A stretch of DNA of 64,000 nt from Agarophyton chilense (Eukaryota > Rhodophyta > Florideophyceae > Gracilariales > Gracilariaceae). Shown here piece by piece: positions 44,012-54,075 of the stretch. The position numbers and the translations under genes were made by a program. The notes beneath the pieces were generated by a model. It made no database searches. It saw only the letters and a program-made list of their open reading frames with translations, and had not been told where the DNA came from. Within the stretch, counting starts at the first letter, position 1, and each line of letters begins with the position of its first letter. The stretch lies in contig JARGXX010000099.1 in NCBI GenBank assembly GCA_030374765.1, forward strand, positions 372,001 to 436,000, given 5' to 3'.

Positions 44012-46012
44012 ATGTCAGGTAGCGGCCCATCGCGTGGCCGTGGACGCGGTGGTATTACCAAGAGGGTGAATCGCTCGACTTCTCGAACGCTTACCAACAC
44101 TGGTTTTCGCAGCGTGCCTATCCCTGCGACAAAGGTCTCCCCTGGGACTCCAGCTGACCCATACCAACGCAGTGGTGGACCTCCTCCGACAACACGATCC
44201 AATTGGGCTCACAATCTCGCGTTTTGTGCGGCGAACCGGACGACGAGTCAGTATGGACCTTTTGGTATCATCTTCGACCAGGTGACGAACAATGACCTGT
44301 TGAAGCACGATTGGCCTGTGGCGGTGTGGAATTCTTCATTGCTGGCAGCACTTACCAGACCACGATTGGATACCTACTTGGGTTTGTCCCGTTGGGACTA
44401 CGAGCGACTTCGCTCAGTTCCATTGCTCTTGAAGAAATGGGACCAAGAGTCTCAACCTCGTCAGGGTCGAATGGAAAGTTTCCAGAGTCGGCAGCGTCAT
44501 ACACCTTCGAGGTATTTCATCCCGCCGATATATCCGAGCGACTTGCCGTATGTGCGCATCGAACTGGAGCTGGATTATTACCGTCGATTGGTGGTGCAAG
44601 TGTGCCAGTACCCGTCTATTCCGGATACTTACCTTCCGGTTTCACCTGACTTGGTTTCCCTGAATCGGCCTTACACCACTATCAACTGGGCTGACCGTAG
44701 TAGGTGGGGCGAGGATGCAGCGACGGAGAGTCGCGTTCACACTCGCCACTTTTACACTCGCGTTATGCATATGTTTCATAACGTCGAGTACTTTTCACAA
44801 ACTACGAAGGGAAGACGCGATTGGTACGTGCTTCGACTAGAGCGATGGGAGTCCTATGAGGTTCCGTTATCGCTGAGCGTGCCCACTCCGCCGGTTTTGG
44901 CGTACTTCGGGAGTCATATTTCCCGGAACCTAGAGCGGTATTACCTCATTTGGTCGATTGCTTTCTCGGAGTGGACCGTGTAGGTTGCCATCCTGGCTCT
45001 GGAGGCCGCCCGTTACGGTATCGATTGGGATTGTCGCAATCCCGACTCTGACATACACCGATATGATGTTCAACCTGTAGGTCGCATCTTCTTCATACCT
45101 CCGAGGGTTGCCCAGGATATTTCCCGATTTGGTTACGAGAACATCGTGGAGGGGACCGATTATACCGTGAAGGATTTGGACTCGTACCTCGAGCAGAGCA
45201 AGAATTACCATTGGGATTCCCATCAAGGTTCGGAAGCTTTCGATCGCGCAACTTGAGAGATTGTGCCTCGCCACGCCCAGTATTACCCCAGGGAGCCTCC
45301 TGTTTATGGAGCTCCCGCGAGCCCAGAACCTTATCACGGTACTGTGGAGACACCTGTTGGTCCTTATGCTGGACCCTTCCCGTCCGAGCCGTTACCTCAC
45401 GGTCTTAAGTCGCCTATCCCTACGGGTGTGACTCCTACTCAACCGAGCTCCTTGCGGGTTGCTGGTCCGGTTCGACCTCTTTTGGCGGGTATTGCACGTC
45501 TTCCGCCTCAACATTTGATGGATTTTCCGGCCTTGGTCGGTTTGCTGGCTCGAATTCGCCAGTCTCGCGTCATTAAATTTCATGGGGCTTGTCCTACCTC
45601 CGTGTTTGCTGCATTAACGTCCCTTGAAGGTTTGCTGCCGCGCCATGCGCAATACATGAAGGCGCTGAACCAACTTGATGAGTTCCAGAATCAGTTCCAG
45701 TTGGACATGTACCAACTGGCCACCGGTCAGGTTGCCAATCTGGCGAGTGTCTCTGCTGCCGCGCTATTTGATCCTTTGACAGATCCCCTTCTAGGTTCCA
45801 ACTTGAACCCTGCGGTTTTGCAACCTGCTCCGGCGGTTCCTTTCGTTCTTCCTCTATTGGTTTCGACTCCTCTCCCCAGTGGCGGGGCTACCGCTACTTT
45901 GCTACCTCTTAGGTCGATGGCTCCTAGCATTTGCGCAGGTTTTCCTCCGTGGGTACTCAATAATACGGGTCCTCCTGATTCCATTGCTCCTCAACCGCCA
46001 GGTAGTTGTTAA
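44012..46012 (+). pseudogene. Antisense frame of gypsy C (~666 codons, two nonsense codons)
   Basis: The ATG at 44012 aligns with the start of the homologous frame in element A (both begin Met-Ser, then a Gly/Arg-rich stretch, RGRGRGG here). One frame runs to TAA at 46010-46012, broken only by TAG at 44981-44983 and TGA at 45254-45256. The frame is open upstream to 43547, but that part has no counterpart in A. Composition: Arg/Gly start, a Tyr/Trp/Arg-rich middle, a Pro-rich linker, then a helical C-terminal domain (LPRHAQYMKALNQ...MYQLATGQVANL). It points toward gypsy C pol and ends 160 bases from it. No known domain; the conservation between A and C implies it was a real protein. Confidence 0.68.
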
Positions 46013-46172
46013 AGTAAATTGTTCTCTCTTGTTGTCTCTTCTACTCTTAAATTTGGTTGTTCTTTCGTGTTCTCACTTGTAGATAATCTGACACGCATAT
46101 GCGTCCACCTTCTGCGGAGAGCGACGTATTTTCTCACCCTTCCTTAGGCCTGAGTACCACGAAGGTCCAAGG

Positions 46173-47591
46173 TTAGCTTTCTGCAGGCATTGGCTCCTTG
46201 CGACGGCGCCAGTATCTGATACGGAAGTGTGGGGGTATTGCGGCTGGGGGTTCGAGGGTGTCCCCTTCTGGGCCCCAGCCGTACCACCTTACGGTGTACT
46301 TAAGACCATTGTAGGTTGGCGTGTGGCCCACCAGACGCTCAACGGGAAATTTCTCTGAGGTTTGGTCCTGATCTTTCGGGGGAACGCTACCTCGAGGGTT
46401 CATATGTTCGGAGTTGGGAGCTTCGTGCGTGGGAGCCGGGTCGGGAGCTCCCGCTGTTACGGTGTGAGGTTCCATTTCCGCCCCTGTTAGAGGGTGGTAA
46501 TCCGGATCATCCCGTTGTAGTTCATTATTCACCTCAATTGGGGTGGGGTCCTCCGAGGGTCGAGTACGCAGAGCTACCGCTCTGGGCTCTCGGGCTGAGG
46601 TGCCTGCCTCAATGCGATGTTAAACCGTTTCAGGTGCTACCGTAATACGGTTAATTGATATCATATTCGGTATTCCATCTTGGTCAACCGTAACGGTGTG
46701 GTCTGAGTCGTTCAATACCTTATAAGGTCCCACTGATTTGGGTAGAAGCTTCGAATTGATATCTCTGTCAATAGCTTCATCGTCTGCTTCATCACCCGGT
46801 CGTGGTCTTTTACCTGAAGGTGGGTTATCTATATAGACATATTGTCCCGACGATACAGAGACCACTTTGGTTACCTTATGGTCATAGTCGGCCTTGTACC
46901 TCTTCTGGGCTGCAGTGAGGCGGCTCTCTGCATGTTTGAGAGCCCTCATCAACCTCACAAGGGTATTTCGCTTGACTTTGGCAGGGGTCAGTGCGCCAGC
47001 TGCAGTGCTGGTGGTATGATTTCCCTGCACTACAATACCTGGGGGGTGTCGCGAAAGAACCAAATCAAAGGGAGTGGTCTCCGTTGACCGGTGTACCTTA
47101 AGGTTATAAGAGTAGGTGAGCGGTTGCACCAGCTCATCCCACCCAGTTTGGTGTTCTTCCGTATAGTGTCGTAGCCTTGATACCAATGTGTGGTTAAAGC
47201 GATCAACCTGTCCGTTCGTCTGCGAGTGGTAGGCAGTAGTGAAATAGTGCTTGATACCCATGAGGTTTCAGACTGCTTCGAAAAATTTCGATGCCAAGTT
47301 TGAACCATTATCGGTAAGTAGGTACAGTGAGGCACCATACGAGTAGACACAATTGTTGAGGAACGCGATCGCCAGCGTTGTTGACTTCGTCGCCTTTAAA
47401 GGTATCGCTCTCGTGAGCTTCGAGAACCTGTCGGTGATCACAAGAATGTGCTGGTACCCGTTCTTGGTCTTGGGATATGGTCCTAGAAGGTCTATCGCAA
47501 AAAAGACTCCAGCGGATTTGCTGCTGGAAACAGCTTGAGGCACTTTCGATGCTTTCGAATACCACCGCGGGTATGAACACAGGATTCGCAT
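46173..47591 (-). pseudogene. Gypsy C integrase core and chromodomain, broken
   Basis: 47591-47268 holds the integrase catalytic start (FFAIDLLGPYPKT with the first Asp; YLLTDNGSNLASKFFEAV with the second). After a TGA, 47261-46620 has HYFTTAYHSQTNGQVDRFN, where the expected catalytic Glu is Asp. 46532-46173 ends with a chromodomain-like segment (VERLVGHTPTYNGLKYTVRW) and the tail RIRYWRRRKEP shared with element A. It lies convergent with the antisense frame. Confidence 0.75.
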
Positions 47592-49279
47592 TGACCTACA
47601 AAGGTAAAGACATCATGAACCATATGAGGCCAATTGAACCGTTGCCTCAAGGTGTAATACATCCTAGTGGCACCGGGCTGTCGCGATAGTCTCGGGTAGT
47701 GCGCGAGATACAAGACTCTTGAGCGCAGTGCCTTCGGAACCCCCTTTTGAAGGCTACCATCCAAGTTTGAACTTCTCAAGATGTACCCATTGTGGTCCAC
47801 ATCGAACGGTGATCCTTTGAAACCAATTTGGTCAGACAGGGTTCTGCAGCACGCATCGTGGGCCTGTTCTCGTAGAAAGTCCTCTCGGGTTACGGGCATG
47901 AAGTTCGTTTCCTCTAGGGTTAATATCTGCGTTGCCATGTCTGTGTTCCGCATGGCACCTTCTTCAGGTAAGTCCCAACATTTTTCTAGGTGTTTGCCGG
48001 TACCATTTTGGTTTGATGACACCAAAAAGCAAGGGATATCATCTTCCACAGGTTCTGTCTCTAACCCTGGGGTGTTTAAGCGTGACATAGCGTCAGCTAT
48101 GTTGTCCTTGATACCTGGACGGTACTGTACGTCGTATTCAAACTCCGACAGTCTCAACCTCCAACGGGAAAGTCTACCAGACGCATCTGCGAGTCAGAGA
48201 GTCCACCTTAAGGCGTCGTGGTCCGTGCGCAACGTCAAGCGCTCACCATACAGGTATGGACGTAGCATCAACATGCTCCACACTACTGCTAGACATTCTT
48301 TCTCGGTTACCGTGTAGTTCTGCTCCGCCTCATTCATAGCTCGGCTCCAGTACCCTATGAGTAATTTGTCTCCGTTGTGCTGCTCCTGCATGAGAGAACA
48401 ACCAATTAGGGCATGGGATGCATCTGTATCCAGCGTGTACGGTAGATCTGTTTTCGGTAACGCTAAGATTGACGGCGACAACAGTGCTCGTTTCAATTCC
48501 TCAAAGGTATCCATTTCGTCGTTCGATAGATTCTCAAAACGTTCAGGTTCACCTTTCTGGAGTTTCTTGTCGAGGGGAGCCGCTATTTTCGCGAATCCCT
48601 TCACGAAGCGGCGATAGACGTTACATAAACCTATAAAGGATCGTATGTCTGTCTGGGATCGTGGCAACTTGACCTTTTGTACGGCTTTAATGTTGCTCGG
48701 CGCAACCTCTAGGGTACCAGGGACTATGATGTGGCCAAGATATTCAGCCGTTATGGTAAAGAAGACGCATTTGCGTAGCTTCAGCGTCACCCCCGCCTCA
48801 GCTAGGAGGGTTTGTACGGTGCGCACGTGAGCAAAATGCTCTTCTACCGATCTGGAGTAGATGATTACTTCATCGATGTATACCAAGGCCGTTGTCCACT
48901 TAACCTTCGAAAGGATGATGTCCAGCGCCCTTTGAAAGGTGGCTGGAGCATTACGCAACCCGAATGGCATCCGCGTGAAGCGAATCAAACCTGCATGGCA
49001 CGTGAAGGTCGTTTTGTCTCGATCTTACTCACCTACAGATACCTGCCAATAACCACAATTGGCATCCAACGTGGTAAATATCTGCGCATCTCCCAAGGAG
49101 TCGATGCACTCATCCATTCTAGGTATCGGGTACGAATCCCCGATGGTCACGCTATCGAGCCTCCTGTAGTCCACACAAAACCTCATACGGTTATCCCCTT
49201 TCTTCTGAACCAGAACCACGGGACTAGCCCAATCTTGGTTGGCTGGTTCAATTACCCCTTCTTGGAGCGTTCGCTCCAC
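47492..49279 (-). pseudogene. Gypsy C RT-RNase H and integrase zinc finger, broken
   Basis: RT begins at 49279 (ASPVVLVQKKGDNRMRF, DSYPIPRMDECID, FTTLDANCGYWQV with the first Asp), meets a stop at 49025, and continues at 48988-48194 (FTRMPFGLRNAPATFQR). The YxDD box reads YIDE, so the second catalytic Asp is lost. RNase H follows (YTLDTDASHALIGC, ECLAVVWSMLML, LRTDHDALR). The last part (48157-47492) has the FEYDVQYRPGIKDNIADAMSR tail and the integrase HHCC finger (HYPRLSRQPG...CESCVHTR, with one His changed). Frame is mostly kept; point damage is the main cause of loss. Confidence 0.78.
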
Positions 49280-49521
49280 TTCTTTGAGTTTTCCTTCTCT
49301 CTTTTTCGGACCTGCACGGTATGGTTGCTGATAAATCGGCTTCGAGTCAGGGAGGAGCTCGATGCGATGCTGTGTAGCCTTAATTTAGGCCAGATGGCCT
49401 GACCACATGGTTTCGAACTCCTCCAGAAGGTCGATAATACGGCCCCGCAGTTTGCCGTTTTCTTCACCGATCTGGACTGTATCTTGTCATTGCCTTTTAG
49501 GGTCAGGTTCCTCTTCTTTGT

Positions 49522-50214
49522 CTACCGATGCCTTATTGGTAGCTTTGAATCCAAATTCGTATTTATCGATACCTTTGTGGTTGTGGACGCATTTGCGCAC
49601 CTCCCTTCCTTATCGAAGGCGACCTCGCCGAGATAAGTGTGAGCTACGGTGAAGACCCCTTGTGGTGCCGGTAGTGCGATGCCAACATTGGTATTTTTCG
49701 GCAACTTCAAGTTATGAATGCTGAAGATGCTGAGACACACCTTAAAAGGTTGATTTGGGATGTTGTCGACAATCTCGTTGGCAATCAAGGTGAGGTTTCG
49801 ATGTGCTAACCTCGGATGGTTTTGTAGTATGACCAGCCTGGGGGTCGCACACGACACCGGTACAAATATTTGGTGCATTGGCGGGATAACAACCTGCTTG
49901 GTAATGCGCACTTTGTTGGAGACCGTTTTGGTAGATATCCTCTTCTTCGGTTTGACAAACCATACCTGTTTGGTTTCTGTATTACCTAAAATGGCAATTC
50001 GTCCCCCCTGACGTAGGGCGACGGTATGGGAACCAGGAAGGATTGCTTTGACATGTCTGTCAATGAAGTTCGTACCTAGTAGGCAGTCTGTCGGTAAACG
50101 GTCAACAACAAAGAATTGCAGTCTTACCTTGAGGTGTCCGAGCTGCATCACAATGGTGAGCATACCTCGAAGGTTTAATGGGCGCTCATTTGCATCCACA
50201 AGCGGGTTCGTCAG
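49522..50214 (-). pseudogene. Gypsy C protease C-terminal part and pol linker
   Basis: The frame resumes right at the transposon insertion with NERPLNLRGMLTIV and reaches the protease end CLLGTNFIDRHV, followed by a linker comparable to that between protease and RT in gypsy B. The protease N-terminal part with the Asp-Thr-Gly site is on the other side of the 12.7-kb transposon (near 63045), which proves the nesting order: gypsy first, DNA transposon second. Confidence 0.75.
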
Positions 50215-50231
50215 TGTTCTCGGAATGCTAG
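50215..50231 (+). repeat. Left terminal inverted repeat of the CMC-type transposon
   Basis: TGTTCTCGGAATGCTAG, preceded by CAG. Inside it lie subterminal CTAGTTT motifs: an inverted pair at 50333-50343 and 50354-50364, and further copies at about 50380-50387 and 50397-50406. They are candidate transposase-binding sites, as in CACTA-type elements. Confidence 0.85.
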
Positions 50232-50723
50232 TTCAGTGGTCAAAAAAGGACGAATTGAAATGACCGAAAAACCACTGAATTTATCCAAATTTGGAGGTGT
50301 AAATTTCCGAAAATATTTTCATTCGTTCATTAGTGCTAGTTTGTATGGGAAGGAAAACTAGCACATATCTGCAGTTTTTCTAGTTTTGATGGAGGTAAAA
50401 CTAGCGTGAATCTTTCTGTCGCCGCAGTTTAAAGGTAAAAGTAGAGAAGTGGTGCAGGAGCAGATTCAATCTTTGTGCGCTCTAGATTGACAGAATATTA
50501 CAAACAACCGGTCCCAAAATGGACCTCAAAATAGAAATTGAACATTTAGTACAATCCATATCAATCGCAATAGAATCGCAGCCCGACCTGGCAGACCTCA
50601 CGTGCCTTGCATTCTATATTATTCTCCACCGCCCTCCCCTGTCACGTGCCCTGTGTGCGCCATACTCTCTCTCCGTCTACGCCCCCTACCAACTTCTTTC
50701 CCACCACCTCTCCTCCACCCACC

Positions 50724-53700
50724 ATGCCTTCCTGCTGCTTCAACGGTTGCTCTTTCTTCGCCCGAGAAATCCCCGCCCTCCAGCGGCACCAGAGAAGGTG
50801 CCCTCATCTCCTCTCCGCCAACAAGCGCTTCCTCTCCCCTGGCGGAAATGAACCCAACTTCCCCCCCCCGCACAAAACACCACAAGTCCACCTCACAACT
50901 CCCCCCTCATCTGCCTCCCTCACATCGCCCTTCCGACAACGTCCCTCTCGCACACCATGACTCCTATCTCCAAGACCAGCTCTCTCTCTCCCTCCACACC
51001 CAGGACGCCATCCACGTCGCCACTGCCCCTCTCGGTTCCCCCTCCTCTCTCGCTCTCTCCCCCCTCCCTCCTTCCACTCCCCCCCTCGACAACCCCCACC
51101 TGGAGAAAATGGTCCTCTACATCTCCTCCATCGCCTCCAAGCTTGAACAACGAAAGGCTGACGAACTCATCACTCTCCTTAATGATCCCCACTTCTCCGA
51201 ATCAACATTCCGGAACTCAGTCTCCTCCGCAAAGCAATGCCTCGCGCTCCAGGCAGACCTCTTCCACCAGAGAATCAGGTCCATTGGTTTCGCCCCCTCC
51301 ACCATCTTCGATTCCCACAAACGCTTCTCCGCAACCCTCTTCCAGAAAGACGCAATCCATGTCCTCAAACAACAGCTCGCCGTCGCACACTTCAAGAACA
51401 CCTTTTTCCACCCAACTCCCAAACATCCGCCTCCGGCTCCCCCGCCTTCGCACACCCCATGGCAGCCACCCTCTGCTCAAAAGTCGTCCCCGCACTCAAG
51501 ACCGCCATCATGCAGTCCACAAAAGATAACATCGTCTGGCATCTCCCTCACTCCACCGGTATCGACTCCTTCATCGACCTCGTCCAAATCTACTCCGACA
51601 AGTCCTCTACCTCTCTCAAATCTTCTTCCATCACCTCCTACCCCCTCCACATCACCCTTCTCAACTTCTCCGACTCCTTTCGCCGCAAATGCATCTCCGA
51701 CAATCTCACACTCCTCGGCTTTCTTCCCACCTCCTTCACCCCAATCACTCCTTCTCCAGATGCAGATATCATCACTCATTCCTCCTCCATCCCCCGCCAA
51801 ACAAAAATGGAACTCATACAGCAGACCATCTCCTCCCTCCTTCAACCTCTCTTCTCTTCCGCCCTCCCCGGTTTCCCCTTCCGCGACGCAGACGGCGTTC
51901 TTCGTCAATGCCACCCCATCATCGCCAGCTACTGCGCAGACATTCCCGAGGCAAAGGATATTCTCGCCATCTCCCACGGCACCCGCCCCTCGCACCCCTG
52001 CCACAGATGCTCTGTCCCTCGCTCACAACTCCACCAACACTCTCACACCCATCCCCCTGGATCTCTTCCCCTTCACCCTTGCAGCCCGCAACAAACACTT
52101 CTTCCTCCTCAAGGACTCCGAAGCAGCTCTCCTCGCCCGCAAGCCAAGAGTCTCGCGCAACTTCAAGGAACAAGCTCTCCAAGCACTCCACTCCCTCTCC
52201 CTCGCAAAATACCCCTCCCTCTTCGAGTCTTACCCCCTTTTCAACATCACCCCCCTCCTTACCCCATACAACATTTTCCCCTTCCAACCCCTCCACAACT
52301 TCCACCTCGGCGTTTCCAAACTCATCAAGCTCGCCGCCATCGAACGTCTCAGATCAGAACATCTCTTCACCACCATCAGCTCCACAAACTCCCGCCGTTC
52401 CTTCCACTCCGTCCGCACCTTTATCCTCAAGCACTCCAACTTCATCCTCACCGCCATCAAAAATCATTCCCCAGCTACCGGCCTCCACATCGACTTCTCT
52501 ACTTCCGAAAGCTGGCAGTCCCTCAACGGCTTCTTCACAACTGACGGCGTCCGCGGCATGCTAGAAGCAAAAGACTACCGCGCCCTCGACATTGTCTTCC
52601 CCTTCATCGGCGCCTTCTTCGACCGCTGCTGTGACGAAGCCAATTCCGCTCCCATCACAACTGTCTTCTCCAAGTACACAGACCTCCTTCTCACCTCCAT
52701 GTGCTACAACTCCGTCCCCGAATGGACCACTTCTCGTCTTGCCAAACTCGCCTCCCAAATCCATTCCTTCAAGCACAGAGCTGTCGATGTTCTCGGTCCA
52801 TACCATACCTCCAACCTTGGCACCCTCAAATTCCACCTCCTCGATCACATCGTAGACGACATTCGACGCTTTGGGGGTCTCCACTTCAACGATGCAGGCA
52901 TCTTCGAACAAGCCCATACCCTCTTCAAAGCACATTACTCCCGAACCTCCAAGCGCAGACCCACCGCGCACAACGAAACCATCCGTGCCATCGAACGCTC
53001 CGATGCCGTCAACAATTGGATTTCTCTCTCCGCTGATCCTTCCGTCACCTCATCCTCCCATGCCCCTCCTCCTCCCTTCCAAGCCCGCAAACCAGGTTTC
53101 GTCCGTGATGGCAAGCACACCTCCTTTTCCGATCTCATCACCGCTCACAAATTCCTTCGAGCAAACCCCCACTCAACAATCTCTTCCCTTCAGGACCTCT
53201 TCTTCCCAGACACTATCGCCATCATCCCACAGATTGGAACCCTCGCACTCCCCTCCTTCGTCACACTCACACTCCAAACACTAGCTCTCAACCAGGACTC
53301 CCCCACTCTCCGCCAAACCCGTCTCACATTCGTCAATTCCGCATACGTCGTCGGCGGCTTCACCCCAACCCTAGACGACTACATCGCCGATCGAAACGAG
53401 CTCGCCGTCAAAGATCCCCCTCTCGCACTCATTCAACGTATCTTCGCTGCTCCCTCCTTCGGTCCCTCTAAAACCCCAAAGTTCTCCCACATCCTCGTTG
53501 CCGGTTCCAGCTTCTGCAACCCCACTCCCACCGCCTGGGTCTGCAAGCTCAACTCTCTTCTTCGCTTCACCACCCCTTCTTCCCCTTCCACTCATAACGA
53601 GTTCGCCTTCGTTCAGTTCCTCGAACTCGTTCCACCCCAGGATCAAGTCGATGTCTCTCTCAATTGCATCTGCCTCCGATGGGCAACAGACGACGAACAA

Positions 53701-53988
53701 AACCACACCGCCCACCCCCTTCCTATCTCAAACACTTCCAACTCCGACAACGTCTCCCCCTGGTTCGGCCTCGTACCATCCTCTTCCATTCTCGGCCCCG
53801 TTCATGTACTTCGCCAAAACTACCCCGCACCCCCTTTCACCCCTCGATTGCACTGGCGCTTCCATCGATTTCACCTCAACAGATTCTACCTAGACCCAAC
53901 TGCCAAGCCCTACTTCTCCAACACCACCACTGGTGGCACAACACCACCACTGGGTGGCACCCATAATAATACCTCCCAAGGCACATGA
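50724..53988 (+). pseudogene. TNP2/Plavaka-like transposase, with frame breaks
   Basis: A 1128-codon frame (50602-53988) is open throughout only because the DNA is so C-rich; coherent protein sequence changes frame. From ATG 50724 an N-terminal Cys/His finger (CCFNGCSFFAREIPALQRHQ) is read in one frame. The protein moves frame at a C-run near 50863-50872, again near 51410-51455 and back near 52015-52050. Family-like segments: DADGVLRQCHPIIASYCADI, then CHRC (the transposase core with Asp and paired Cys, ~51890-52012), FQPLHNFHLGVSK (~52283) and the C-terminal NDAGIFEQAHTLFKAHYS. These match the layout of CMC-type transposases. Indels, sequencing errors or short introns could explain the shifts. 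Confidence 0.62.
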
Positions 53989-54075
53989 TCCAATAAAATA
54001 GTCACCGCTGCTTTTTTTCCGTAGCCGACCCCCATCTTGCTCCACCTCCTTACCCCCTTATCCCCCCGTACCTTA

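Noticed and set aside
51237..52544. A 435-codon plus-strand frame overlapping the transposase
   Set aside because: Only its middle part (~51450-52020) carries transposase-like sequence and is included in the transposase entry; both ends are Pro/Ser/His-rich shadows of C-rich DNA.
51689..52564. A 291-codon Ser/Pro-rich plus-strand frame inside the transposase gene
   Set aside because: Compositional shadow in a third frame, with no domain or credible start.
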